Below, in pieces: positions 16,968 through 26,056 of a DNA stretch of 64,000 nucleotides. Numbering within the stretch: position 1 is the first letter of the stretch; every line of letters starts with the position of its first letter. The DNA lies in the NCBI RefSeq assembly GCF_041505935.1, contig NZ_CP140110.1, one strand, 5' to 3'. The notes beneath the pieces are model-generated. The model had not been told where the DNA came from, made no database searches, and saw only the letters and a list, made by a program, of their open reading frames with translations. The DNA is from Fervidobacterium_A thailandense. Its GTDB lineage: Bacteria > Thermotogota > Thermotogae > Thermotogales > Fervidobacteriaceae. The position numbers and the translations under genes were made by a program.

Positions 16968-17879
16968 ATGGCGGAAGCACTCAAAAGAAACTCCGAAATA
17001 TTACTCCTTTACGATGCGCTTCTCACTAATCCAAATGGAGACCCCGATGATGAAAACAAACCCCGATACGATTACGACACCCGTAGAAATCTTGTAAGTG
17101 ACGTGCGACTGAAAAGGTATCTGAGAGATTACTGGTTGAACAAAGGCTATGGTGTTTATGTATCGAAAGAAGAGGGGAAAGCGGTAACAGCTACAAAGAA
17201 AGTTGAGGATCTCTTAAAAGATGCAACGAGCAGAGAAGAGTGTGTGCAAAAGGTAACGGAAACGTTTATAGATGTTAGGTACTTCGGCGCTACGATCCCA
17301 TTGACGAAAAAAATTGCAAACCTGGACTCTATTACGCTTACCGGTGCAGTACAGTTTACATGGGGATATTCCATGCATCCTACAGAAATCCTTCACTCTT
17401 CGAGCATCACATCCCAACTTGCAGGTCGGGAATCAGATCATGGAACCATTGGAAAAGATTGGAGAATAAAGTACTCGCTGCTTGCTTTCTACGGAATCAT
17501 TAGCGCTTGGAGAGCTAAAGAGTTGTTCTTAACCGACGAAGACGTTGAAAGATTTGATGTAGATATCCTCAAGGCTCTCAAACTCATGACCACAACCCGC
17601 AGCAAGATAGGGCAAACACCACGTTTGTACATGCGAATTGAATGGAACGACGACGAAACATTCCACGGAGATTTGAGGGACTTGGTGAAGGTTGAAGTAT
17701 TGAGCCAGCACACACCAGCTTCCATCGAAGACCTCAAAATTGATGTCTCCGAGCTGGGAAGGTTCGTTCATGATCCAAGAGTAAACAAGATAAAGCTCTG
17801 GATCGATGAAGAATTTAAAGCTAAAGCTCTTGGAACAGAGAAACTCGAGGGGGATAAGGTATCGATTATAACCATCTGA
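16968..17879 (+). CDS. cas7: Cas7/Csh2, Cascade backbone subunit
   Basis: A 303-residue type I-B backbone protein that wraps the crRNA. Csh2 hallmarks: LLLYDALLTNPNGDPDDENKP at the N-terminus (a NPNGDPD-type motif), TRRNLVSDVRLKRYLRDY, and the central GAVQFTWGYSMHP. The start has an AAGGAGGGTG site. It lies between the separated cas8b end and cas5 in one operon. The length is normal and no damage is visible. Confidence 0.92.
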   Translation: MAEALKRNSEILLLYDALLTNPNGDPDDENKPRYDYDTRRNLVSDVRLKRYLRDYWLNKGYGVYVSKEEGKAVTATKKVEDLLKDATSREECVQKVTETFIDVRYFGATIPLTKKIANLDSITLTGAVQFTWGYSMHPTEILHSSSITSQLAGRESDHGTIGKDWRIKYSLLAFYGIISAWRAKELFLTDEDVERFDVDILKALKLMTTTRSKIGQTPRLYMRIEWNDDETFHGDLRDLVKVEVLSQHTPASIEDLKIDVSELGRFVHDPRVNKIKLWIDEEFKAKALGTEKLEGDKVSIITI

Positions 17880-17892
17880 GGAGATGGTAACA

Positions 17893-18624
17893 ATGCCAAA
17901 AGCCTTGGTATTTCAACTTTCAGGTAAAATGGCTCACTTTCGAAAGTTCTACACGAATTCATCTTCTTTGTCGTACTACTTTCCACCAAAAACTGCAGTC
18001 AGTGGAATAATAGCAGCAATGCTCGGACTCCAAAGGGATAGTTATTACGACACCTTTTCAGAACCAGCGTGTATAACTGTGGAAATCCTCACCCCACTAC
18101 GCAAAAAGATCCACGTAGTGAATTATCTGCTGGTAAAACAACCGTCGGACATCAGAGGTACCAGCGGGGGAACACAGGTGCCTTTGGAATTCGTAACAGC
18201 TTCAAACTTTCCTGAAAATTTAACTTACAACGTGTACTTCACACATCAGGACACGTCGTTGTACAACCGGTTGAAAGAGACACTACAGAAAGGTTTGTAC
18301 AAATACCCCGTGTACCTTGGAATAACTGAGCTCCCAGCAAGTGTAGCTTTCTTCGGAGAGTTTGAATTTGAAGAGCGAAATCCATCGGGTACTTTGGAAA
18401 TTTGCACACCCGTACCCATAGAAAAAGTTGAGAACCTAACCGACTTAATGTTCGAAAACATCAACGTTCACAAAGACAAAATGCCAGTGCACTTTACAAC
18501 GCAAAGAACACTCAAAAAGGTTACAGACTACATCTTTCGCCCAGACGGTCAACCTATTCGTGTAAAGTTGGTAGGACCTATCGTACATTTCCCGGAACTT
18601 GGCAAAAACATAGTCTGGCTTTGA
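17893..18624 (+). CDS. cas5: Cas5, crRNA 5'-handle binding Cascade subunit
   Basis: A 243-residue RAMP protein with the Cas5 N-terminal pattern ALVFQLSGKMAHFRKFYTNSSSLSYYFPPKTAVSGIIAAMLGL. ATG 17893 sits eight bases after GAGGAG; an upstream in-frame ATG at 17884 overlaps that site and is less likely. It lies 13 bp after cas7. A strong hairpin (18641-18672) separates it from cas3, possibly giving more Cascade than Cas3 transcript. Confidence 0.9.
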   Translation: MPKALVFQLSGKMAHFRKFYTNSSSLSYYFPPKTAVSGIIAAMLGLQRDSYYDTFSEPACITVEILTPLRKKIHVVNYLLVKQPSDIRGTSGGTQVPLEFVTASNFPENLTYNVYFTHQDTSLYNRLKETLQKGLYKYPVYLGITELPASVAFFGEFEFEERNPSGTLEICTPVPIEKVENLTDLMFENINVHKDKMPVHFTTQRTLKKVTDYIFRPDGQPIRVKLVGPIVHFPELGKNIVWL

Positions 18625-18640
18625 TCGATAAGGAAAATAT

Positions 18641-18672
18641 CACTCCCCGGTGCGCTGTTGCACCGGGGAGTG
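18641..18672 (+). terminator. Strong intra-operon hairpin between cas5 and cas3
   Basis: CACTCCCCGGTGC (18641-18653) pairs perfectly with 18660-18672 across a six-base loop. It is not followed by a run of T, so it is more likely an RNA stability or processing element than a full terminator. It is placed where expression of Cascade genes and cas3 could be uncoupled. Confidence 0.6.
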
Positions 18673-18696
18673 TTCTCAAAAACTGGGGGGAAAGTA

Positions 18697-21147
18697 ATGC
18701 AAGGCACTTTTCTCGCGCGTCCTGGCCAGCAACTTCTTGAACATTTGAAAAATGTTCGAGAAATTGCTAAATGCATAGCAGAGGAGATTTCCATCGACGA
18801 ACATGAACAGTTTAAGGACATTGTGAGCATAGTGGCAGTATTCCACGATATTGGCAAATACACCACCTATTTTCAGAGGAAACTGTTAGGCGAAGCTGTC
18901 AACCCAAAACTATCAGACCACTCTTACATCTCAGCTGTTCTTGGTGCAGCTTATACAATGCAAAAATTTAAAGAACCAGCTCTTGTCCAAAAATTTGCCC
19001 CTCTAATAGCCTTCACCGCAATTCTTGCTCATCACGGTAATCTTCCTGATGTTTCCGAGGAAATCCCTCGAATCACGAAACAAGACATGGCAAAGGGAAT
19101 CAACTACGTACTCGAAGAATTAACAGGAATTCACAACGAAAGGATAAAGAAATTAAAAAAACAACTGGAAGATTTGCAAAAAAACTTTGAAGTTATAACT
19201 TCCGAACTCTCAGATCTCGAGGTGTTTCTCACTCCGGACATTTTCACCTTGGAAAATTGCGTTAAAACACTCTACCATCTCCGCAGACTGTTACTTGAAC
19301 TGGAAAATTCTCCAGAAGAACATGCTGAATTAATTGCCTTATGGGTTCAATTAGCATTTTCAATTCTCGTTGATGCCGACAAAAAAGACGCATCCGGTGC
19401 CTACTTATATGTCGGTGAGAGACGTCAAATACCGCACGATCTTGTTGATCGTTACATCCACCACAAAGAATTCCCCGATAGTCCCATGAATTGGATTAGA
19501 GTTGAATTAAGGAAAAATGTGCAAAACAGCCTAAACGAAATCCAACAACTTTTGAGTAGAAAAAGTGGCTTAATATTGACGCTAACCGCGCCGACGGGAG
19601 CTGGCAAGACATTGACAGCTCTTGATTTTGCATTGAAACTCAGAAAATTGATTGAACAGGAACGTGGATACACACCGCGAATCATCTACTCTTTGCCGTA
19701 CATCTCGATTATAGAGCAGAACTTATCAGTCATAGAAGAAGTACTTGGGCTGATGGATGATTTCAAAAAAGACAGATCAGGATATTTAATTGCACATTAC
19801 CACCTTGCCGAATCCTTAGCCGAGCCCGATGAAACTGAAATCGATTACAAAATTTATGATTCTCTTCAATTACTGATAGAAAGCTGGGATGCTGAGATAA
19901 TAGTTACCACCTTCTGGCAACTACTCCACACGATGATCGGTTATCGAAACAAACTCTTGAAGAAATTCCATCGCTTTTCCGGAAGTATAGTGATTCTCGA
20001 TGAGGTTCAAACAATTCCAGCTGAACATTGGCCTGTTGTTGAAAAATTTTTAGACCTTTTTTCCAGAAGACTTGGAACGATATTTGTGCTAATGACCGCA
20101 ACTCAACCGCTAATCGTTGAGAAGAAAAGAAAGGAACTGAATAAAGATGTACACTTCCTGTTCAAAAACTTAAACCGAACCACCATCGTTGATCGGACAG
20201 ACGTAAGCAGTTTAGAAGAGCTTTTGGACGAAATCCTTAGTTGCAAAGAGCATAAATCAAGGAATTTACTTTTCATATTTAATACGATCACAGAATCGAT
20301 CAAGGGATTTCAGATAATCTCAAAATACCTCGAAAACGTTTACTACCTATCGACTAACATAACCCCCCTTGACAGATTAAATCGAATCCACGAAATTCGT
20401 GAGTCTATGTCAAGAAAACACCCCACCGTTGTGGTCTCCACACAAGTAGTTGAAGCTGGTGTGGATCTTGATTTTGATATCGTTGTAAGGGAAATAGGGC
20501 CACTGCACTCAATAGTGCAAACATGTGGTCGATGCAATAGAAATGCCTTAAGACCAACGGCTACGGTTTTTGTAACCAGTATTAATGAGCGTGCTGCGAA
20601 AGTAGTCTATGGTTCTATTTATATCGAAGCAACGAAAGAGGTACTCGGTAAATATTTCAGAAATGCTGGATTCATAAACGAGGAGAAGTTTCTTGAACTA
20701 ACTGAAGAGTTCTTCAGAATAATTAAAGAACGAATCGCTAAAGAAGCTGAGTCGGAGGAAATGTGGAAAAACTACCTCAGATTAAGATTCCAAAGTGATT
20801 CAACGCAAGCTACGATAAGCGATTACAGACTTATAAAAGACGAACCGAGGGTATCCATTTTCGTGTGCAAAGACGATGAAGATGAAGAGATTCTCGAAAT
20901 TTTCAAATGCATATTAGCCGAAAAAGATAAAAGCCTCAGAACTAAGATGTACAACACCTATAAGCGGAAAATTCACGAACGAATGTTACACATTTTTGTT
21001 GACAGAGCTAAGAAAAACCTACCCCCCTGTATAGAGTACTTCGAAGGCTTAAGGTTTATAAACAAAGAATCACTCGATGTATATTACGACACAATGACCG
21101 GTTTCCGTTACACAGACGAAGAGCTCAAGGGGATGATAATATGGTAG
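18697..21147 (+). CDS. cas3: Cas3, fused HD nuclease and helicase
   Basis: The type I effector nuclease, 816 residues from ATG 18697 (GGGGGGAAAGTA before it). An N-terminal HD domain has VFHDIGKY (His50-Asp51) and AHHGNLPD. The helicase has Walker A TAPTGAGKT near 300, the DEAD-box variant LDEVQ near 433, TATQP near 468 and the motif VI-like QTCGRCNRN. Cas3 is recruited by Cascade to unwind and shred target DNA. It overlaps the cas4 start by seven bases. All motifs look intact. Confidence 0.93.
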   Translation: MQGTFLARPGQQLLEHLKNVREIAKCIAEEISIDEHEQFKDIVSIVAVFHDIGKYTTYFQRKLLGEAVNPKLSDHSYISAVLGAAYTMQKFKEPALVQKFAPLIAFTAILAHHGNLPDVSEEIPRITKQDMAKGINYVLEELTGIHNERIKKLKKQLEDLQKNFEVITSELSDLEVFLTPDIFTLENCVKTLYHLRRLLLELENSPEEHAELIALWVQLAFSILVDADKKDASGAYLYVGERRQIPHDLVDRYIHHKEFPDSPMNWIRVELRKNVQNSLNEIQQLLSRKSGLILTLTAPTGAGKTLTALDFALKLRKLIEQERGYTPRIIYSLPYISIIEQNLSVIEEVLGLMDDFKKDRSGYLIAHYHLAESLAEPDETEIDYKIYDSLQLLIESWDAEIIVTTFWQLLHTMIGYRNKLLKKFHRFSGSIVILDEVQTIPAEHWPVVEKFLDLFSRRLGTIFVLMTATQPLIVEKKRKELNKDVHFLFKNLNRTTIVDRTDVSSLEELLDEILSCKEHKSRNLLFIFNTITESIKGFQIISKYLENVYYLSTNITPLDRLNRIHEIRESMSRKHPTVVVSTQVVEAGVDLDFDIVVREIGPLHSIVQTCGRCNRNALRPTATVFVTSINERAAKVVYGSIYIEATKEVLGKYFRNAGFINEEKFLELTEEFFRIIKERIAKEAESEEMWKNYLRLRFQSDSTQATISDYRLIKDEPRVSIFVCKDDEDEEILEIFKCILAEKDKSLRTKMYNTYKRKIHERMLHIFVDRAKKNLPPCIEYFEGLRFINKESLDVYYDTMTGFRYTDEELKGMIIW

Positions 21148-21650
21148 AAAAGGAAATACTCCAACCTAACTGGCTTTATTCCTATTTGATTTGCAAACGA
21201 CAAGCATGGCTAATATCACATGGAATTGAGGGAAAACAAGATAACGTCTACCTTGATATCGGAAGGCTAATACACGAGGAAACCTACGATAGATACTCTC
21301 ATGAAGAAATTATCCTTGATGGTGCCAAAATCGATGTTTTTTTCGAGAGCAAAAATGTTAAATTGATAGGTGAAATTAAAGCCTCCAGTCGCCGCGTTGA
21401 AGAGGCAAAAATGCAACTTCTTTACTATTGCTATATTCTCAAACAAAGAGGTTTAGAAGTGGATGCTCAATTGCTGATTCCAAGAGAAAAGAAAAGGATT
21501 AAAGTTGAACTCAACCCTGATTCAGAAAAACGCCTTCTTGAACATTTGAATGATTTAAGCAACACTATCAAAACTCCGAAGCCTCCAGAACCTATTCGAC
21601 TATCGAGTTGCTCAAAGTGTGCGTACGAAGAATTTTGCTGGGGGGAATAA
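21141..21650 (+). CDS. cas4: Cas4, RecB-like nuclease for spacer acquisition
   Basis: A 169-residue nuclease that trims prespacers and helps to select and orient them by PAM. The RecB motif is seen as VKLIGEIKAS (Glu-x-Lys). The iron-sulfur cluster Cys residues are CKRQ near 17 and the C-terminal triplet SSCSKCAYEEFC. It overlaps cas3 by 7 bp and is followed two bases later by cas1, matching the usual cas4-cas1-cas2 block. Confidence 0.92.
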   Translation: MVEKEILQPNWLYSYLICKRQAWLISHGIEGKQDNVYLDIGRLIHEETYDRYSHEEIILDGAKIDVFFESKNVKLIGEIKASSRRVEEAKMQLLYYCYILKQRGLEVDAQLLIPREKKRIKVELNPDSEKRLLEHLNDLSNTIKTPKPPEPIRLSSCSKCAYEEFCWGE

Positions 21651-21652
21651 TA

Positions 21653-22642
21653 ATGAAACCACTGTACTTGTTTTCAAGTGGTCGGTTGGAAAGGAAAAAC
21701 AACACCATTTCCTTTGTAAGCGAAAACGAAGAGCGTAAGTATATTCCTGTTGAAAATCTCACGGAGATATACATCTTCGGAGAAGTTGACCTAAACAAAA
21801 GAGTCCTCGAGTTTTTGACCGAAAAAGAGATAACACTTCATTTTTTCAACTATTACGGCTATTACGTTGGTTCTTACTACCCCAGGGAGCACTATAACTC
21901 GTCCTACGTCCTAACAAAGCAGGTAGAAAAGTACCTTAACCCTACGGAGAGGTTAAAAATTGCCAAAAAGTTTCTCATTGGAGCAACTAAGAATATGCTG
22001 AGAAACATCAAAGAGTATTCCGAAAAAATTCAGCAGCTCTCGGATTTCGAATTATCAATAGAAAGTCTCTTTCGAAAAATACTCGACGCAGAAGATATTG
22101 AACAGCTCATGGGTATAGAGGCTAACATCCGACAAACGTACTATGAAACCTTTGATCTAATTGTAGACACAAGCAACTTAAGTTTTGAAAAACGAACCAA
22201 ACGTCCGCCGGAAAACGAATTGAATGCATTGATCTCGTTCGGCAATTCACTTCTTTATACGGCTGTTCTCTCACAAATATACCAAACACACCTGGATCCT
22301 CGAATTGGATATTTACACACCAACAACCATAGACGTTTCACACTTAACCTCGACATTGCTGAAGTCTTTAAACCAGTGTTAGTGGACAGAACCATATTCA
22401 CACTTCTGAACAGAAAACAAATAACGAAAAAGGACTTTGTAAAAGGGATGAACGGAGTTTTTCTTGCGGAATCAGGCAAGAAGACATTCGTACAAGAGTT
22501 TCACAATAGACTTGAGACATCCATCTACTCAGAAAAGCTCAAGCGAAACGTCAGTTATAGAAGCCTAATTCGTATAGAAGTTTACAAACTTGAACGACAC
22601 ATAATAGATGACCAAGAGTATCAACCATTCGTTAGAAAGTGA
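21653..22642 (+). CDS. cas1: Cas1, spacer integrase
   Basis: A 329-residue type I-B integrase. The metal-binding residues are visible: Glu in MGIEANIRQTYYE, His in GYLHTNNHRRF and Asp in LNLDIAEVFKPVLVDR. The N-terminal beta domain (KPLYLFSSGRLERKNNTISF) is typical. ATG 21653 follows a GGGGGG site. It should integrate new spacers next to the leader that begins right after cas2. Confidence 0.95.
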   Translation: MKPLYLFSSGRLERKNNTISFVSENEERKYIPVENLTEIYIFGEVDLNKRVLEFLTEKEITLHFFNYYGYYVGSYYPREHYNSSYVLTKQVEKYLNPTERLKIAKKFLIGATKNMLRNIKEYSEKIQQLSDFELSIESLFRKILDAEDIEQLMGIEANIRQTYYETFDLIVDTSNLSFEKRTKRPPENELNALISFGNSLLYTAVLSQIYQTHLDPRIGYLHTNNHRRFTLNLDIAEVFKPVLVDRTIFTLLNRKQITKKDFVKGMNGVFLAESGKKTFVQEFHNRLETSIYSEKLKRNVSYRSLIRIEVYKLERHIIDDQEYQPFVRK

Positions 22643-22651
22643 GCGATTTTC

Positions 22652-22912
22652 ATGTACATAATAATGGCCTATGATGTTAACGAAAAAAGAGTCGCGAAAG
22701 TTCTAAAGATCGCAAGAAAATATTTAACTTGGATCCAAAACTCGCTGCTTGAAGGAGAAATCACCGAAAGCAAGTTCGAAAGACTAAAGGCAGAACTCTC
22801 AAAGATTATAGACGAATCGGAAGATTCTGTAGTTTTCTATAAGTTTGGAAGTGAAAAATTATTTCAGAAAGAATTCATGGGAGAAAAGCTTGGACCGAAG
22901 TTATTCATGTAA
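22652..22912 (+). CDS. cas2: Cas2, adaptation complex partner
   Basis: An 86-residue ferredoxin-fold protein with the typical start MYIIMAYDVNEKRVAKVLKIARKYL and QNSLLEGE. It bridges two Cas1 dimers in the integration complex. It lies nine bases after cas1 and is the last gene before the leader, so new spacers enter close to it. Confidence 0.95.
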   Translation: MYIIMAYDVNEKRVAKVLKIARKYLTWIQNSLLEGEITESKFERLKAELSKIIDESEDSVVFYKFGSEKLFQKEFMGEKLGPKLFM

Positions 22913-23170
22913 CAGAATTGTACTATTAACTTTTTTGCAAATTTTTCCCGGACCTCCGATAGTGCAAAAACCCCGGGGGGTCTGGGAATTTGTGAAAAGT
23001 TTGCGTTCAATGTTATGTACGCTACGTTTTTGAAGGAATTTGATGTTTTTCTTGACATATTTTTCGAGTTTTTGGTATAATTATTTTGAAAGCTCCTGTC
23101 AGATCACGCCATATTCCAAAGTCTTTTTATAATGGAAAATATGAAATTGTTAATTATCTTGTAATGACCA
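22913..23170 (+). promoter_or_regulatory. CRISPR leader with consensus promoter
   Basis: A 258-bp AT-rich stretch between cas2 and the first repeat. It contains TTGACA (23052-23057) and TATAAT (23076-23081), both perfect, 18 bp apart, directed into the array, so the precursor should begin near 23088. Further upstream is a G/C-rich patch (ACCTCCGATAG ... CCCCGGGGGGTC, 22950-22982) that may fold as an end signal for cas2. The decayed repeats at the opposite end confirm that this is the leader side. Confidence 0.8.
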
Positions 23171-25864
23171 GTTTGTAGCGTCCCTATGAGGGATTGAAAC
23201 ACCCCGCGCCTACACCCTAACGATACACTATGACTAGTTTGTAGCGTCCCTATGAGGGATTGAAACATTGGATGATCAAGTTTAAAATAGACGTGGTAAC
23301 CGGTTTGTAGCGTCCCTATGAGGGATTGAAACGAAACCATCAAAAAGAATCCCTCCGCACAAGTATGCGTTTGTAGCGTCCCTATGAGGGATTGAAACAC
23401 GCAACAAAATGAACCTTTCTACCACGCAAATGTTGTTTGTAGCGTCCCTATGAGGGATTGAAACAACAATTCGTTGGAATCAATTCCCTCACGTCTCTCG
23501 AGTTTGTAGCGTCCCTATGAGGGATTGAAACGGAAGTACTCTCGGAGAAATTACGTTCGCAATAAGGTTTGTAGCGTCCCTATGAGGGATTGAAACTTAG
23601 CCTAACTCTCGCAAAGTTGGAGTTTGGAATATGTTTGTAGCGTCCCTATGAGGGATTGAAACGTATTTCGGTCGCGATACTGCAAATCAATCTCGGCCGA
23701 GTTTGTAGCGTCCCTATGAGGGATTGAAACGACTCGTATCCAAACCTGCGAACGTGATACATGAACGTTTGTAGCGTCCCTATGAGGGATTGAAACCATA
23801 GATTTGGTAGCCACGGCCAGTGTCTACTATGATGTTTGTAGCGTCCCTATGAGGGATTGAAACATAACGAAATTGCCAAAATAAATCCAGTTTTTCCTCG
23901 TTTGTAGCGTCCCTATGAGGGATTGAAACAAAGATTCTCGAGGGCAAGTATGACAACCGCAATTCGAGTTTGTAGCGTCCCTATGAGGGATTGAAACTTC
24001 GCAACGATAGACAGGAGTTCCTTTGCTGGACCAGTTTGTAGCGTCCCTATGAGGGATTGAAACGCAACTTACTCAGTGCGGAAGACCGTGCTTTGTTAGA
24101 AGGTTTGTAGCGTCCCTATGAGGGATTGAAACTCTCCAGAAGAGGCCTGGGCCATCGTGTACAACGACGGTTTGTAGCGTCCCTATGAGGGATTGAAACT
24201 GAGACACCCCATATTTTAGAGTCCACCCCTACCCCGTTTGTAGCGTCCCTATGAGGGATTGAAACAGATTCGGGAACGATCCTGTTGTGGGCGGATACAC
24301 CCGTTTGTAGCGTCCCTATGAGGGATTGAAACAACGCTGATCTCCCGCTGGAATTTGCGAAATTGCCAAGTTTGTAGCGTCCCTATGAGGGATTGAAACC
24401 AGAGTAAAATAGGATCGGACTCCGATGAGGAGTCAAAGTTTGTAGCGTCCCTATGAGGGATTGAAACGAACACCCGAATGGTCAACAAACGTATACTTCG
24501 GTGGTTTGTAGCGTCCCTATGAGGGATTGAAACAAATTTGCAAGAGAGCCATACCTTGCAATATAATTAGCGTTTGTAGCGTCCCTATGAGGGATTGAAA
24601 CCCGTTTATCAATCGAAAATCAAGTATCCATGCGCTCCTGTTTGTAGCGTCCCTATGAGGGATTGAAACTCCGAAGTTTGCGCATATCTCCGAGTAGTGA
24701 CTATGCGTTTGTAGCGTCCCTATGAGGGATTGAAACATGCTGATAGCCAAGAGGGTTTTGTTGTTCATCCATAGGTTTGTAGCGTCCCTATGAGGGATTG
24801 AAACAGGGTATCCCCCCTTTTTTTTTGAAAAAAACCATCGGTTTGTAGCGTCCCTATGAGGGATTGAAACACTCTCGGGTATTCCGCCTGTAGTTGCTTT
24901 AACACCCGTTTGTAGCGTCCCTATGAGGGATTGAAACGTTGGTATTGAGTGTTATTCTTTTCAATCGTGACAGTTTGTAGCGTCCCTATGAGGGATTGAA
25001 ACCTCATATGCTCACCTCCAGAGCTGGAGTATCAGCGGGTTTGTAGCGTCCCTATGAGGGATTGAAACTCGGTAAAGGAGCTAAGCTTAGCCGAGGCTCA
25101 AAAGTTTGTAGCGTCCCTATGAGGGATTGAAACATCTCTGGATATGTCACCTCCTCCCAGCGAGGAGGCGTTTGTAGCGTCCCTATGAGGGATTGAAACC
25201 TCTCAGATCAATCGCTTCGAAAGACATGGCCACAAGTTTGTAGCGCCCCTATGAGGGATTGAAACCCGTAATACGATAGCAGTTTTGCTGGCATACTATC
25301 GTTTGTAGCGTCCCTATGAGGGATTGAAACGCCTTCGATGTATCGGAACGCTGTACACATAAACTGGTTTGTAGCGTCCCTATGAGGGATTGAAACCGGG
25401 ACTACATGATTTCTGACAGTTGCTTAGTCTTTGTTTGTAGCGTCCCTATGAGGGATTGAAACTTAAAATGTGAACGTCCGACCGTTCTTTTGCAAGCCGT
25501 AAGTTTGTAGCGTTCCTATGAGGGATTGAAACGGTATCTTTCGTAGAAATCTATTCCGTCGTTTACGCGTTTGTAGCGTCCCTATGAGGGATTGAAACCT
25601 GAGCGATGCGTATTATGAGATTGAGGTTGATTAAGGTTTGTAGCGTCCCTATGAGGGATTGAAACGTCAACTCTTTTGTTTCTTCGTCGTATACAAACAT
25701 CGTTTGTAGCGCCCCTATGAGGGATTGAAACTACGTTGAGACTGTGAACTTATCGTCTTCAAGTTTGGTTCGTAGCGTCCCCATGAGGGATTGAAAGGCT
25801 TCCATCGGGGTTCTATATATCACCTGAACACTTAGTTTGTAGCATCCCAATAAGCGATTAAAAC
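23171..25864 (+). CRISPR. CRISPR array, 41 repeats of 30 bp and 40 spacers
   Basis: The repeat starts GTTTGTAGCGTCCC and ends GAGGGATTGAAAC; spacers are about 34-39 bp. By my count 36 of the 41 repeats are identical. Single-base variants occur at 25236, 25503 and 25702. The last two are degenerate (25768-25797 with three changes; 25835-25864 with six), and weak repeat-like traces continue to about 25926. Diversity rises away from cas2, so growth is at the 23171 end. The GATTGAAAC end is the usual 5' handle of I-B and III-A crRNAs. No spacer was recognised as matching this window by eye. Confidence 0.98.
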
Positions 25865-25930
25865 TGCGGTTTGTAACGGAACTTTGCGAAGGTGCTGGAA
25901 GTTGTAGCGACTTTGTGAGGTGAAAAATGA
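25865..25930 (+). repeat. Relics of CRISPR repeats beyond the array end
   Basis: GTTTGTAACGGAACTTTG (from 25869) and GTTGTAGCGACTTTGTGAGG (from 25901) resemble damaged repeats without normal spacing. They look like the oldest, eroded part of the array. Confidence 0.5.
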
Positions 25931-25936
25931 AGAAAC

Positions 25937-25967
25937 AAAAAAGGCCTCCGTTTTGGAGGCCTTTTTT
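25937..25967. terminator. Bidirectional terminator between the array and the SAVED operon
   Basis: The stem AAAAAAGGCCTCC (25937-25949) pairs perfectly with 25955-25967 ending in six T. It can end both the crRNA precursor (plus) and the SAVED/helicase transcript (minus). Confidence 0.9.
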
Positions 25968-26056
25968 ATCTGGACTCAGCGAATAATTGAGATCTGGAAT
26001 GTCTTATAAGGTTGAGTTTGCGCGCATGTGCATAGGATAATATGAAAATCTCTACT

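Noticed and set aside
22950..22982. Possible terminator after cas2
   Set aside because: The G/C-rich patch can fold, but the stem is imperfect and no T run follows; noted only within the leader.
23104..24768. Minus-strand open frames of 60-98 codons with repeated FQSLIGTLQT and SIPHRDATN
   Set aside because: These are translations of the CRISPR repeats, not genes.
23171..25864. Self-targeting spacers against the IS or neighbouring genes
   Set aside because: No match was noticed by eye; a proper alignment of all spacers to the genome is required, so no claim is made.
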